This document shows, piece after piece, positions 17,531 through 27,302 of a stretch of DNA of 64,000 bases (position 1 is the first letter of the stretch; each line of letters starts with the position of its first letter). This DNA comes from Selenomonadaceae bacterium (GTDB lineage: Bacteria > Bacillota > Negativicutes > Selenomonadales > Selenomonadaceae), in the NCBI GenBank assembly GCA_017476005.1, contig JAFVEM010000028.1:32121-96120 (forward strand), written 5' to 3'. The notes under the pieces were generated by a model, which had not been told where the DNA came from, searched no databases, and saw only the letters and a program-made list of their open reading frames with translations. Position numbers and translations under genes: made by a program.

Positions 17531-18462
17531 GGTTCTCGCCCTATGACCATGGCCGCCCATCCTTCTTCTTCCACCACGCGCCGCACGCAGAAATTATTCT
17601 TAAGCGCCGCTTGCGTGACATCGGATACCCGTTCGGTGATGATGCCGCTGGCTAAAAGAACCCCTTGGGGCTTTAAGTGAGCGCCGGTTGTCGGCAAAAG
17701 CTCCATAATCACATCGGCAATAATATTGGCCACGATAATATCCGCTTCGCCGGTGACGTTTCTCAGTAAATCCCCGGACTGCACGGTGATATTACCCAGC
17801 CCGTTGCGCTTGACGTTTTCTTGCGCCGCTTCAATGGCGGCCGGGTCGGTATCTACGGCCACAACCGAGGCGGCGCTCAGTTTGGCGGCGGTGATGGCCA
17901 GCACCCCGGAGCCTGTACCTAGGTCAAAAACTGTCATGCCGCCCTTCACCAAGGATTCCAGCTCCCTAATGCACAGGGCAGTGGTGGGGTGGGTGCCGCT
18001 GCCGAAAGCGCTTTTGGGGTCTAGCTCTATCACAATGTCATCGGGGGCGGCGGTGTATTCCTCCCAAGCAGGTTTAATGACGATGAGTCCCCCCACCTTG
18101 GTGGGATGGAAATACTGTTTCCAGCTGTCGGCCCAATCTTCCTCATGCACCTCGCTCCAAGAAACAGTACCGGGGCCGCCGGGGATATGCCCCTCCCTAA
18201 GGATTTTTTCCACGCGACACTCGAATGCCTGTAGTTTCCCCGGGAGTTCTTTGTCCATGGGCAGATAGGCTTTGACCGTCACCACCTCTGTGTCCTCCGC
18301 TTTGGTCAGCGCCGAATAATCAAAAATCCCCGCTTCGATATAGCTGTTTAGGAGCCGCGGATCCTCGATTACCACCCCGGCGGCTCCCAACTCATGATAA
18401 ATTTCCGCCACCACGTCGGTGGCTTCATGGGACGTGCGCACGCTGATTTCTGCCCAGTTCAA
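17527..18462 (-). CDS. prmA: Ribosomal protein L11 methyltransferase PrmA
   Basis: A 311-residue SAM-dependent methyltransferase that trimethylates ribosomal protein L11. The N-terminal substrate-recognition domain (1-about 110) is followed by a Rossmann domain with FGSGTHPTTALC, motif I VFDLGTGSGVLAI near residue 177 and the ANIIADV motif IV near 244. It is coupled to rsmE by a four-base overlap. A palindromic repeat separates it from serA upstream. Confidence 0.96.
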   Translation of the reverse strand: MNWAEISVRTSHEATDVVAEIYHELGAAGVVIEDPRLLNSYIEAGIFDYSALTKAEDTEVVTVKAYLPMDKELPGKLQAFECRVEKILREGHIPGGPGTVSWSEVHEEDWADSWKQYFHPTKVGGLIVIKPAWEEYTAAPDDIVIELDPKSAFGSGTHPTTALCIRELESLVKGGMTVFDLGTGSGVLAITAAKLSAASVVAVDTDPAAIEAAQENVKRNGLGNITVQSGDLLRNVTGEADIIVANIIADVIMELLPTTGAHLKPQGVLLASGIITERVSDVTQAALKNNFCVRRVVEEEGWAAMVIGREP

Positions 18463-18477
18463 GTAGCTACCCCCTTT

Positions 18478-18565
18478 TTGTTGAGGGCTTTGCCCTCAAA
18501 CTCCCACAAGGGACTCCGTCCCTTGACTCTGGCAGGGACTTTCGCCCCTGCACCCCATAATAAAT
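18478..18565. repeat. Palindromic intergenic repeat between serA and prmA
   Basis: Consecutive short hairpins: GAGGGCTTTGCCCTC, AAGGGACTCCGTCCCTT and GCAGGGACTTTCGCCCCTGC. The sequence resembles the reverse complement of the block at 33.43 kb. It probably forms strong RNA stems after serA and may stop or stabilise transcripts. Confidence 0.75.
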
Positions 18566-20149
18566 TTATATGGCGTAGAAGTTCACCAGTTTAGCGTCGA
18601 AAATGCCATCCACTTCTTTGACTTTGCTGAGAATTTCCGCCGGAATGTCGTTGTCGATAGAAAGTACCATGAGGTTGGTGCCTTCCACGTCGGATTTACC
18701 CACCTGCATACCGGAGATGTTTATGTTGGCCTGCCCCATGATGGTACCCACGGTGCCGATGACCCCGGGGCGATTGATGTGGGGGCAAATGAGAATGCGA
18801 GCGTGGGGATCCACATCCACCCGGAATTTATTGATGCGGACAATGCGTCCCTCGTCGCCAAAGAGGGTTCCCTGTACCGTTACTTCTTTGTCCTTGGCCT
18901 TGACTTTCACCGTAATGAGGTTGGCAAAACTTTCCGCCGTCCGTTCTTTGACTTCGGTGATTTTTATGTTGCGCTCCTTGGCAAAACCGGGAGCGTTGAC
19001 GTAATTCACTTCGTTTTCCATGACGGGGTTCAGCATACCCTTAATGACCGCCGTGGTTAGGAGTCCCGTATTGACTTCGGTAATCTCGCCGCTGTAAGTG
19101 ACTTCTACGCTCTTGATAGCGCCCTCGGCTAAAGAACAAACGGTGCAACCCAGCCGTTCCGCCAAGGTGAGATACGGGGCAATCACGCGCATCACTTGCG
19201 GCGACACAGGCGCCATGTTCACTGCCGTAGCTACCGGCTCGCCGTTTAAGGCCGCCTTTACCCCTTCGGCCACGTCTAAGGACACGCCGATTTGCGCCTC
19301 CACCGTGGAAGCTCCCAAATGAGGCGTGAGGATAATGCCCGGCACCCCCACCAAGGGATGCCCTTCGGGAATCGGTTCGCTGGTAAAGACATCTATGGCG
19401 GCTCCGGCCACTAAACCCTCCTTGACCGCCGTCGCCAAATCATTTTCGTCGATAATGCCGCCGCGAGCGCAATTTATGAGGCGCACGCCCTTTTTCATGC
19501 GCTGCATTTCCTTGAGACCGATCATGCCTTTGGTCTCCGGCGTAAGGGGCATGTGTACGGTGATGAAATCTGCCTCGCGGATAACGTCGTCTAAGGTTCC
19601 TACCGCGACGTGCATGGCCTCGGCTCGTTCTTCGTTAATGTAGGGATCGTAGGCGATGACCTTCATGTCAAAGGCTTGCGCCCGTTTGGCCACGCCGCTG
19701 CCGATACGCCCCATGCCGATAACCCCAAGGGTCTTGCCCTTTAGCTCCACCCCCACATATTTTTTGCGATTCCACTCGCCTTTCTGGGTGGTTTCGTTGG
19801 CTACGGGAATGTGGCGAGCCAGAGAGAGCATCATGGCCATGGTGTGTTCCGTGGCCGCGATGGTGTTGCCGCCGGGGGAATTGATGACAATGATTCCCTT
19901 GGCGGTGGCCGCCGGAATGTCGATATTATCCACGCCTACGCCGGCGCGGCCGATAATTTTTAGCTTGGCGCCCTTTTCGATGACCTCGGCGGTGACCTTC
20001 GAGGCAGAACGCACCAGCAGGGCATCGTATTCGGGGATTATGGCCAGCAGTTCCTCGGCCGGGAGTTTATCCCGTACATCCACCGTGAAATCCTGTTGCA
20101 ACAATTTAATTCCCTGTTCGGATATACCATCGGCTGCTAAAACTTTCAT
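18566..20149 (-). CDS. serA: D-3-phosphoglycerate dehydrogenase
   Basis: 527 residues, the long (ASB-ACT) form. It oxidises 3-phosphoglycerate to 3-phosphohydroxypyruvate, the first step of serine synthesis. The NAD-binding GMGRIGSGVAKRA is near residue 147, catalytic Arg/Glu/His lie in the NCARGGIIDE and LTPHLGAST segments, and a C-terminal ACT domain (RPGVIGTVGTIMGQANINI) allows serine feedback. The start used is the ATG 8 bases after AAAGGAG; the frame is open for 16 more codons upstream without a ribosome site. Monocistronic by appearance. Confidence 0.96.
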   Translation of the reverse strand: MKVLAADGISEQGIKLLQQDFTVDVRDKLPAEELLAIIPEYDALLVRSASKVTAEVIEKGAKLKIIGRAGVGVDNIDIPAATAKGIIVINSPGGNTIAATEHTMAMMLSLARHIPVANETTQKGEWNRKKYVGVELKGKTLGVIGMGRIGSGVAKRAQAFDMKVIAYDPYINEERAEAMHVAVGTLDDVIREADFITVHMPLTPETKGMIGLKEMQRMKKGVRLINCARGGIIDENDLATAVKEGLVAGAAIDVFTSEPIPEGHPLVGVPGIILTPHLGASTVEAQIGVSLDVAEGVKAALNGEPVATAVNMAPVSPQVMRVIAPYLTLAERLGCTVCSLAEGAIKSVEVTYSGEITEVNTGLLTTAVIKGMLNPVMENEVNYVNAPGFAKERNIKITEVKERTAESFANLITVKVKAKDKEVTVQGTLFGDEGRIVRINKFRVDVDPHARILICPHINRPGVIGTVGTIMGQANINISGMQVGKSDVEGTNLMVLSIDNDIPAEILSKVKEVDGIFDAKLVNFYAI

Positions 20150-20320
20150 AATCGGTTCTCCTTTGGCAAATAAACACAGCGACTTTCTAAATCTCATCCC
20201 ACATTATCTTCCCACACAGCCCCCAATAAGTCAAGCGTCAAAAAAATTTGCCTTTTTAGAGGCAGTTTGTTATAATTTCCCTATAGAATACGGGACATTC
20301 CGAAAATTCTCAAGGCGATG

Positions 20321-20354
20321 CCGTATTGCGTTGACAGCCTTAATACGGTATAAT
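20321..20354 (+). promoter_or_regulatory. Promoter and candidate operator of the toxin-antitoxin operon
   Basis: TTGCGT (20326-20331), 17 bases, TATAAT (20349-20354). A perfect 7-base inverted repeat, CCGTATT (20321-20327) and AATACGG (20342-20348), brackets the -35 box and abuts the -10 box. A third ATACGG copy lies at about 20287. Its position fits autorepression by the antitoxin or the complex. Confidence 0.6.
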
Positions 20355-20386
20355 GGCAGACAAAAAATCAGGAAAGGGGAATTTTT

Positions 20387-20620
20387 ATGTCTATAGCTGT
20401 AGATTTATCTCCGGCCGATGTAGCGTTTGTCGAGGAGCAAGCCAGCGCGGCCAATTTAAGCCTAGAAGTCTTTGCCTATGATGCCATAATGAAAGCAGCC
20501 AATAACGCGGCGTACTTGGCAAAATTGGAACTGGCAGACCGCCAACTTCGGGAGGGGAAGGTTAAGACGTTCACGGCGGAAGAATGGGAGAAGTTTGTAA
20601 ATGAACAAGACATTTACTGA
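20387..20620 (+). CDS. RelB/DinJ-like antitoxin
   Basis: 77 residues with a good AAAGGGG ribosome site. The N-terminal half (SIAVDLSPADVAFVEEQA) has the beta-strand plus helix pattern of a ribbon-helix-helix DNA-binding domain. The C-terminal half is helical and acidic and would wrap the toxin. It overlaps the toxin gene by 20 bases. It is called antitoxin from position, size and overlap; the sequence family is a likely RelB/DinJ type, not the YefM type usually paired with YoeB. Confidence 0.8.
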   Translation: MSIAVDLSPADVAFVEEQASAANLSLEVFAYDAIMKAANNAAYLAKLELADRQLREGKVKTFTAEEWEKFVNEQDIY

Positions 20621-20861
20621 TCGCGCTTTTAAGGAATATCTATATTGGCAAGCGAACAATAGAGCAATTTTCAATAAAGTCAATTCGTTGATACGAAGTA
20701 TAGAACGCGATGGGGTTATGCGCGGCGAAGGAAAACCGGAGAAGTTAAGCTATCGCAAAAACGATTACAGCCGTCGCATTGATAAAGAAAATCGTCTTGT
20801 ATATGAGATTGTCGATAAAACAATTATCGTAAAATCCTGCCGTGGTCACTACGAAGATTAA
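20601..20861 (+). CDS. Txe/YoeB-family mRNA interferase toxin
   Basis: 86 residues, typical YoeB size. Family hallmarks: an N-terminal F-T-D-R-A-F-KEYLYWQ segment, NSLIRSIERDG, GKPEKLSY, then YSRRIDKENRLVYEI and the C-terminal CRGHYED with the catalytic His/Tyr region. YoeB-type toxins cut mRNA in the ribosomal A site. It is second in a two-gene operon behind a RelB-like antitoxin. Confidence 0.88.
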   Translation: MNKTFTDRAFKEYLYWQANNRAIFNKVNSLIRSIERDGVMRGEGKPEKLSYRKNDYSRRIDKENRLVYEIVDKTIIVKSCRGHYED

Positions 20862-20900
20862 CCACATATATTTTTAGCGCGAGATGCAGGAGGTATTTGT

Positions 20901-22589
20901 ATGGAGAGTACCAATCTTATTCCCACCGGCTTGCCGGGAGGATTCTTTATATACAGCGCCTTGGGGGATGAGGAGATTTATTTTGCCGACCAGAATGTGG
21001 TTAATCTTTACGGGTGCGAAACCTTAGAGGATTTTCTGCACCATGTAGGCGGCAGTTTCCGAGGTATGGTTCACCCGGAAGATTTGGAAAAAGTCGAAAA
21101 CGACATTACGGCGCAAACCTTCAACAGTTCCAAGAAACATGACTATGTGCGTTATCGTATCTGCACCAAGCAGGGCGATATACGCTATGTGGAGGATTTC
21201 GGTCATCTGCTTCATGGCGAGGGCGGCAAGTGCGTTTTCTACGTTTACATTGTCGATGTGGATCAAGACGAATATTACAATCGGGGACGCAACAGCTTCG
21301 CCGAGTCCCAGATTTTTGCCATGAACCGCAGCGCCGATCGCCTCACGGGACTTTTAAACATGGCGGTCTTTTACGAAAAAGTCCAAGACCGCATCAATAC
21401 CCGGAGCCAGAATCAACTGACCTTCATTCACTTCGACATCGTAAATTTCAAGATTTTCAACGAAAACTATGGCTTCCAGCGAGGGGACGATCTCCTCTGT
21501 CGCATGGCCTACACCATCAAGACGGAATTTCCCGGCGCCGATGCCGCTCGCTTCTCCAACGATCATTTCGTGGTCTGTACCGATTTGGACAACGTCACCG
21601 ACCATGTGGAGCAGGTGCATACCACCATGCTTCGCATCTTGGACGGTATCAGGGTGGAGATAAAGGCCGGCATTTATCGGTTGGAAGATACCTGCCGGGA
21701 GGTGGGGATAGCTTGCGACCACGCCCGCATCGCTTGCAACATGATAAAACGGCGCTACGATAAAGTCTATGACATCTACGAAGCCGCCCTCTACGAAAGG
21801 CTCCGTATGCAACAATACGTCCTAGACAATATCGATACCGCCGTGGAAAAGGAGTATATCAAAGTTTTCTATCAGCCAATTATCCGGGTGGCCACGGGTA
21901 AAATCTGCGGCTACGAGGCTCTGGCGCGCTGGGACGACCCTACGCTTGGGATGCTGTCTCCGGCGGTCTTTATCACCACCCTAGAGGAATTTCACCTGAT
22001 TCACAAGATTGATACCTTCATTATCAAGAAGGTCTGCGAGGATTTAAGCCGGTTGCTGGAGAGCAACGAGCCGGTGGTGCCGGTGTCGGTGAATCTGTCT
22101 CAGCTTGACTTCGAGCTGTGCGACATCTTTGCCCTGACGGAGCATTTCCGCCAACTTTACGACTTGCCCCGGGAACTCATCGACATTGAAATCACCGAAA
22201 GCGCTTTAAATGAAAATTCTGCTCACCTGCAAAACGAGGTGAAAAAATTCCGCAACGCCGGGTACAAAATTTGGATTGACGACTTCGGCAGTGGGTATTC
22301 TTCCTTAAATCATTTGCTGAACTACGAATTTGACGTACTGAAGATGGATTTGGAATTTTTGCGTACCTACGACAAGCATCCCGACGCCGCCACCCTGATG
22401 CAACATATTACCGAGGCGGCCTTGGAACTTGGCCTTATCCCCTTGCAAGAAGGAGTGGAGACCAAGGAGCACTTTGAATTTCTGAAATCCATCGGTTGCA
22501 GGTGCGCCCAAGGTTATTATTTCGCCAAACCTCTGCCCATAGAAAAATCCCGGGCATACACCCGGGAAAAAGGTATGGAATGGGAATAA
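20901..22589 (+). CDS. PAS-GGDEF(degenerate)-EAL c-di-GMP phosphodiesterase
   Basis: 562 residues, cytoplasmic (no membrane span). Residues about 10-125 form a PAS-like sensor. Residues about 145-300 are a GGDEF fold in which the signature is replaced by SNDHF (219-223), so cyclase activity is not expected. The EAL domain starts near 315 with the EAL motif intact at 339-341 and the expected catalytic neighbourhood (VNLSQ, DIEITES, IDDFGSGYSS, LKMD, QEGVE), which predicts hydrolysis of c-di-GMP. The degenerate GGDEF may bind GTP as an allosteric site. RBS AGGAGG. Confidence 0.92.
   Translation: MESTNLIPTGLPGGFFIYSALGDEEIYFADQNVVNLYGCETLEDFLHHVGGSFRGMVHPEDLEKVENDITAQTFNSSKKHDYVRYRICTKQGDIRYVEDFGHLLHGEGGKCVFYVYIVDVDQDEYYNRGRNSFAESQIFAMNRSADRLTGLLNMAVFYEKVQDRINTRSQNQLTFIHFDIVNFKIFNENYGFQRGDDLLCRMAYTIKTEFPGADAARFSNDHFVVCTDLDNVTDHVEQVHTTMLRILDGIRVEIKAGIYRLEDTCREVGIACDHARIACNMIKRRYDKVYDIYEAALYERLRMQQYVLDNIDTAVEKEYIKVFYQPIIRVATGKICGYEALARWDDPTLGMLSPAVFITTLEEFHLIHKIDTFIIKKVCEDLSRLLESNEPVVPVSVNLSQLDFELCDIFALTEHFRQLYDLPRELIDIEITESALNENSAHLQNEVKKFRNAGYKIWIDDFGSGYSSLNHLLNYEFDVLKMDLEFLRTYDKHPDAATLMQHITEAALELGLIPLQEGVETKEHFEFLKSIGCRCAQGYYFAKPLPIEKSRAYTREKGMEWE
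22543..22567 (-). terminator. Leftward terminator inside the 3' end of the EAL gene
   Basis: On the minus strand TCCCGGGTGTATGCCCGGGA is followed by five T. It ends transcripts from the binding-protein gene and lies within the last codons of the convergent gene. Confidence 0.8.
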
Positions 22590-22595
22590 CAGCTC

Positions 22596-23405
22596 TCACT
22601 TAGCGGCGGCTTCGCTCTTTTTGGTAATATCCTTGCCGAACCATTTTTCCGCAATGGTACCCATGGTGCCGTCGGCGACCATCTCGTTCATCACCTTTTG
22701 TACTTCGTCCCGGAGTTTGGTGTCGTCCTTGCGGAAACCGATGCCGAAGGTGCTGACAGGGCCGATGGCCACATCCACCGCTCCAATTTTGTCGGGATGC
22801 TTGCTCATGTAGTAGCGGCCGATGATCTCGTCACCCACCACGGCGTCAATGCGACCGTTCTCTAAATCCATGAAGGCGGAAATGTAATCGGAGTATTTTT
22901 TGACCTCTTTAACGCTGTCCTTATAGAAAGAGTTGCCGTCCATGTACTCCTCGGCGGTGCCGCTGCTTTGGGTGCCGACGACTTTACCGGCTAGGCTCTT
23001 TTCGTCGGTGATGTCCGTATTGTTCTCCTGCACGAAGAGTATCTGGCGATTGTCCATGTAAGGCTCGGAGAACAGGATGTTCTCTTTGCGCTTGTCGGTA
23101 ATATCAAGGCCGTTCCAGAGGACATCCACCCGTTTGCTTTTGAGTTCCGCCTCTTTGCTGGACCAGTCGATGGCCTTAAACTCCACCTCGCGCCCCAAAC
23201 GCTTGGCGGCCTCCTTGGCCACATCGATGTCAAAGCCCACAATCTCGTTTTTCTCGTCCTTAAAGCCCATGGGTGGGAAATTGTCATCGAGTCCCACCAC
23301 GATTTTGCCCCCGGCGGCTTTTTCATCGGTGGAGCCGCACCCGGCAAACAGGCTGACCGTCACCACGCCGGCCAGCAAGATACCCAAAAGTTTTTTCATC
23401 TTCAT
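22596..23405 (-). CDS. Amino-acid ABC transporter substrate-binding lipoprotein
   Basis: 269 residues from the ATG behind AAAGGAG. A lipoprotein signal peptide with lipobox LFAGC puts the lipidated Cys near residue 22. The SBP_bac_3 fold follows: VVGLDDNFPPMGFKDEKNE, then DIDVAKEAAKRLG, the ligand-binding W-N-G-L-D-I-T segment and GTQSSGTAEEYM. It probably binds a polar amino acid at the outer face of the cytoplasmic membrane. No permease or ATPase gene is adjacent, so it would share a transporter encoded elsewhere. Confidence 0.88.
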   Translation of the reverse strand: MKMKKLLGILLAGVVTVSLFAGCGSTDEKAAGGKIVVGLDDNFPPMGFKDEKNEIVGFDIDVAKEAAKRLGREVEFKAIDWSSKEAELKSKRVDVLWNGLDITDKRKENILFSEPYMDNRQILFVQENNTDITDEKSLAGKVVGTQSSGTAEEYMDGNSFYKDSVKEVKKYSDYISAFMDLENGRIDAVVGDEIIGRYYMSKHPDKIGAVDVAIGPVSTFGIGFRKDDTKLRDEVQKVMNEMVADGTMGTIAEKWFGKDITKKSEAAAK

Positions 23406-23445
23406 GTTTACGCTCCTTTTAAAACTGAAATAAACGGCTAACTCC

Positions 23446-23483
23446 AAAAGGGAGGGCATCTCGCGAGAGACGCTCTCCCTTTT
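23446..23483 (-). terminator. Terminator of the aldo/keto reductase gene
   Basis: The perfect outer stem AAAAGGGAG/CTCCCTTTT encloses a partly paired TCTC-GCGA-GAGA interior. It lies in the 112-base gap between the reductase stop and the binding-protein start, oriented leftward. Confidence 0.85.
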
Positions 23484-23517
23484 GCCATGGGGATTATACC
23501 CCAGTAACCCTAAATTT

Positions 23518-24633
23518 TCAACCCAAAGTCTGGCTGACTTTTACGAGTTCGTCCCGAATGTGAATATGCTGAGGGCAAACGGCCTCGCACTTGCCGCATT
23601 TAATGCACTGGGCGGCTTTTTGGCGACCGTGCATCCCCACCAGCCACTCTTCTTGGTGTTTGGCCGCCGCTAAATCTCCGTAAAGGGTATATATATTCAT
23701 GGCGGTAAAGGAGCCGGAGATGCCAATTTCCTTGGGGCAGACCTTGGCGCAGTAGTTGCAAGTGGTGCAGGGAATGACGGGAATTTTTATCAAAGCCTGT
23801 CTGGCCTCTTCCACCACTTTTTTCTGCGCCTCGGTAAGGCCGGTGAAATCTTTCATGTAAGAAAGGTTGTCCTCCATTTGCTGGACGCTGCTCATGCCGG
23901 AGAGAACGGTAATAAGTCCCGGCAGGCTGGCGGCAAAGCGAATGGCCCAAGAGGCGCAGGAACTATTGGGTTCCGCTGCCGTCAGGATATTTTTTACCGA
24001 TTCCGGAGGACTAGCCAGCATACCGCCCTTCACCGGCTCCATGATGATGACAGGTTTATCGTACTTCCGCGCCATTTCATAGACGGCTCGGGACTGAATG
24101 GCCGGGTTCTCCCAATCCCCGTAGTTTATCTGAAGTTGAACGAACTCCATCTCCGGGTGCTTTTGCAGAATGGCCTCCAGTTCCTCCGGGGTGGAGTGGA
24201 AGGAGAAGCCCACATGTTTAATGAGACCCTCCGCCTTTTTCTCCTGCACAAAAGACCACATATCGAAGTCGTCAAAAAATTTCGTCCGTCCCTCGCCCAA
24301 ATTATGCAGCAGGTAGAAATCGAAATACCCGGCGCCGGTGCGCTCAAGGGACACGTTGAACTGGTCAATGGCCTCCTCTCGGGTCTTGCAGTTTATCCAA
24401 GCCGCATTCTTGGTGGCCAGCTGAAAGGCCTCCCGAGGATAACGCTTCACGAGAGCTTCCCGAATGGCCTCCTCGCTGCCGGGATAAGCCCAAGCCGTAT
24501 CAAAATAGGTAAAGCCAGCCCCGAGGAACTTATCCACCATGACCTTGACCTGCTCCACGTCAATGGCCTCGCCCTCTTTCGGCAAGCGCATAAGACCGAA
24601 GCCCAGTTTTTTGATTTGCTCTCCTAAATACAT
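23518..24633 (-). CDS. Aldo/keto reductase with C-terminal 2x[4Fe-4S] ferredoxin domain
   Basis: 371 residues from the ATG behind GAAGGGAG. The N-terminal TIM barrel (about 1-270) has the AKR motifs GFGLMRLP and FDTAWAYPGSEEA (catalytic Asp/Tyr). The C-terminal 100 residues hold two cluster motifs, CTTCNYCAKVCP and CIKCGKCEAVCP. Such fused reductases are common in anaerobes; the physiological substrate is unknown. A TATAAT with TG extension lies 35-45 bases upstream (24669-24677, minus strand). Confidence 0.92.
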   Translation of the reverse strand: MYLGEQIKKLGFGLMRLPKEGEAIDVEQVKVMVDKFLGAGFTYFDTAWAYPGSEEAIREALVKRYPREAFQLATKNAAWINCKTREEAIDQFNVSLERTGAGYFDFYLLHNLGEGRTKFFDDFDMWSFVQEKKAEGLIKHVGFSFHSTPEELEAILQKHPEMEFVQLQINYGDWENPAIQSRAVYEMARKYDKPVIIMEPVKGGMLASPPESVKNILTAAEPNSSCASWAIRFAASLPGLITVLSGMSSVQQMEDNLSYMKDFTGLTEAQKKVVEEARQALIKIPVIPCTTCNYCAKVCPKEIGISGSFTAMNIYTLYGDLAAAKHQEEWLVGMHGRQKAAQCIKCGKCEAVCPQHIHIRDELVKVSQTLG

Positions 24634-24781
24634 AATATTCTCCCTTCTTTCACCCAAAACACTTTCTCATTATAGCATAAACTACGGCTTGGGGGAACGG
24701 GAAAATATAATGGCAAAGCGGTTGCCCGTTCTTGAAACTTTGAGTTAAAACGTGACAACACCGCCGCCATCCGTTTTTGGT

Positions 24782-24821
24782 AAAAAGAATAGCCCAACAC
24801 GAAATGCTCTCGTGTCGGGCT
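24782..24821 (-). terminator. Terminator of leuS
   Basis: On the minus strand AGCCCGACACGA pairs with TCGTGTTGGGCT (one G-T pair) and is followed by ATTCTTTTT. It starts six bases after the leuS stop. Confidence 0.92.
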
Positions 24822-24827
24822 ATGTTT

Positions 24828-27302
24828 TCATTTCACCACGATATTTACCAATTTTTTCGGCACGGCGATGACCTTCAGGATGTTTTTGCCTTGAGTCAAG
24901 GCTTGCACCTTGGGCTGCGCCAAGGCCGCTTTTTCCATGGCCTCTCGGTCTAGGTCAACGGGAACGGTGATTTTATCCCGGACTTTGCCGTTGATTTGGA
25001 GTACGATTTCTATTTCGTTTTGCGTCAAGGACGCCTCATCATAGCTGGGCCATTTTGTCCGATGAACGCTCCCCTCGCCGAAAAGATTGCTCCACAGTTC
25101 CTCGGTAATATGGGGGGCAAAGGGCGCCAAGAGTTTTAAGAGGGATTCTGCCACCTCTCGCGCCAAGGCCGGATTCAATGCTTTATCCTGCCACAGATAG
25201 AAGGCGTTCACCATTTCCATTATGGAGCTGATGGCGGTATTGAACATGAAGCGTTCCCCCACGTCCTCCGTCACCTTCTTGATGGTAAGATGCAGGACGC
25301 GCCGTAGTTCCTTTTCTTCCCCGGTGAGAGTTGTCGGGTCGTAGGTGGTAGGAGCGTTTTTGATGGCGCTGGCAAATTGCCCTAAAATCCGCCATACCCG
25401 GGACAAGAAGCGGTAAGCGCCCTCCACTCCTTGGTCGCTCCACTCCAAATCCCTTTCCACGGGGGCGGCAAAAAGAATGAACAGTCGCGCCGTATCCGCG
25501 CCGTATTTCTCGATAATGTCCTCCGGGGAGACCACGTTCCCTTTGGATTTAGACATTTTCGCGCCGTCTTTTATCACCATGCCCTGGGTCAAGAGATTGG
25601 TGAAAGGCTCGTCAAAATCAATGAGCCCTTCGTCCCGTAGCACCTTGGTGAAGAACCGGGAATACAAAAGGTGCAAAATGGCGTGTTCGATACCGCCGAT
25701 GTACTGATCCACCGGCGCCCAGTATTTAGCCTTGTCCTTGGCAAAAGGCGCCTTGTCGTTGTGGGGATCCGTGTAACGCAGGAAATACCACGAGGAACAG
25801 ATGAAGGTGTCCATGGTGTCCGTTTCCCGTTTGGCTTCGCCGCCGCATTTGGGACACTTAACGCGCAAAAATTCCTCGCACTTGGCTAAGGGCGACACCG
25901 CCCCCTGCTCAAAATTAACCTTCTCCGGGAGCAGTACCGGCAAATCTTCCTCCGGCACCAAAACCTCGCCGCAGTGAGGACAGTGGATGATGGGAATAGG
26001 CGCGCCCCAATAGCGTTGCCGAGAAATCAGCCAATCCCTGAGGCGATAATTTACTTTTCGTTCCCCAAAGCCTTGCTCCTCGGCGTAGTCCATAATAGCG
26101 CCCATGGCCTTATGCATTTCCATGCCGTCAAACCGGCCGGAATTTATGAGCCGCCCGTTCTTTTCCACATAGGCCGCCTGCATATCCTCTAGGCGAAGCT
26201 CTCCCTCCGGGGGCTGAATGGTGAGAATCTTCTCGATGCCGTATTTGGTGGCAAAGAGCCAGTCACGTTGATCCTCGGTGGGGACGCCCATCACCGCGCC
26301 GGTGCCGTATTCGGCCAAGACGTAGTTGGTTACCCAGATTTCCACTTGTTTGCCGTTAAAGGGATTCACGCAGTACAGGCCGGTGAAAATACCTTCTTTT
26401 TCCGCTTCGCCGGAGGTGCGCTCGATTTCCGATTGACCTTTGACTCGCTCGCAGAAGGCTTTGATTTCCTCGGCTTTGTCGCTGACGGCGCAGATTTTTT
26501 CCATCAGGGGATGCTCGGCGGCAAGCGCTAGGAATGTCACCCCAAAGGCCGTATCGGGTCTGGTGGTATAAACCGCCACCTTCTCGCCAAGTTCCGGGAT
26601 TTCCAAGGTAAATTCCAGTCCCTCGCTACGGCCTATCCAGTTTTCCTGCATGATTTTGACCCGTTCCGGCCAGCCCGGGAGTTTGGCCAAATCCTGCAAA
26701 AGTTCTTCGGCGTAAGCCGTTATCTTAAAGAACCATTGAGAAAGATTCTTTTTCTGTACTTCGCTGTCGCAACGCCAACATTTCCCGTCAATGACTTGCT
26801 CATTGGCCAGCACCGTGCCGCAGGTGTCGCACCAATTCACGGTGGCGCCTTTTTTGTAGGCCAGTCCTTTTTTGTAAAAGAGTTCAAAGAACCACTGGGT
26901 CCAGCGATAATAATCCGGGGAGCAGGTAATGGCCTCCCTGTCCCAATCGTAAGAAAGACCCAGCTGTCTTTGTTGGCGTTTCATGTTTTCGATGTTGGCA
27001 TAAGTCCAGTCGCCGGGTTTAACTCCATGTTGGATGGCGGCGTTTTCCGCCGGCATCCCGAAGGAGTCAAAGCCCATGGGGTGCAACACGTTAAAACCCG
27101 TCATGGTCTTAAAACGCGCCACCACGTCGCCGATGGCATAGTTCCGCACATGCCCCATGTGCAAATTTCCCGACGGGTAAGGGAACATTTCCAGCGCGTA
27201 ATACTTCTGGCGGCTGTCATCCTTCTCCGTCCGATAAACGTCGTTTTTAGCCCAAACTTCCTGCCATTTCTTTTCTATGGTCTGCGGTGAATATTTTTCC
27301 AT
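24828..27302 (-). CDS. leuS: Leucyl-tRNA synthetase
   Basis: An 824-residue class Ia synthetase, the usual bacterial length, which charges tRNA-Leu. The HIGH-type motif [15 protein letters not shown] is near residue 40, the CP1 editing domain covers about 220-415 (with the T-rich [11 protein letters not shown]), a Cys pair marks the zinc-like insert (CPHCGEV), and the KMSKS loop is [10 protein letters not shown] near residue 580. No T-box leader is seen upstream. The start overlaps a small membrane-protein gene by 28 bases. Confidence 0.97.
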   Translation of the reverse strand: MEKYSPQTIEKKWQEVWAKNDVYRTEKDDSRQKYYALEMFPYPSGNLHMGHVRNYAIGDVVARFKTMTGFNVLHPMGFDSFGMPAENAAIQHGVKPGDWTYANIENMKRQQRQLGLSYDWDREAITCSPDYYRWTQWFFELFYKKGLAYKKGATVNWCDTCGTVLANEQVIDGKCWRCDSEVQKKNLSQWFFKITAYAEELLQDLAKLPGWPERVKIMQENWIGRSEGLEFTLEIPELGEKVAVYTTRPDTAFGVTFLALAAEHPLMEKICAVSDKAEEIKAFCERVKGQSEIERTSGEAEKEGIFTGLYCVNPFNGKQVEIWVTNYVLAEYGTGAVMGVPTEDQRDWLFATKYGIEKILTIQPPEGELRLEDMQAAYVEKNGRLINSGRFDGMEMHKAMGAIMDYAEEQGFGERKVNYRLRDWLISRQRYWGAPIPIIHCPHCGEVLVPEEDLPVLLPEKVNFEQGAVSPLAKCEEFLRVKCPKCGGEAKRETDTMDTFICSSWYFLRYTDPHNDKAPFAKDKAKYWAPVDQYIGGIEHAILHLLYSRFFTKVLRDEGLIDFDEPFTNLLTQGMVIKDGAKMSKSKGNVVSPEDIIEKYGADTARLFILFAAPVERDLEWSDQGVEGAYRFLSRVWRILGQFASAIKNAPTTYDPTTLTGEEKELRRVLHLTIKKVTEDVGERFMFNTAISSIMEMVNAFYLWQDKALNPALAREVAESLLKLLAPFAPHITEELWSNLFGEGSVHRTKWPSYDEASLTQNEIEIVLQINGKVRDKITVPVDLDREAMEKAALAQPKVQALTQGKNILKVIAVPKKLVNIVVK

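Noticed and set aside
20330..20354. TTGACA at 20331 as the -35 box for the TATAAT at 20349
   Set aside because: The spacer would be only 12 bases. TTGCGT at 20326 gives the proper 17-base spacing.
24126..24627. Long open frames opposite and within the aldo/keto reductase gene
   Set aside because: They lie in other frames of a clearly coding gene in GC-rich DNA, with no ribosome sites and low-complexity translations.
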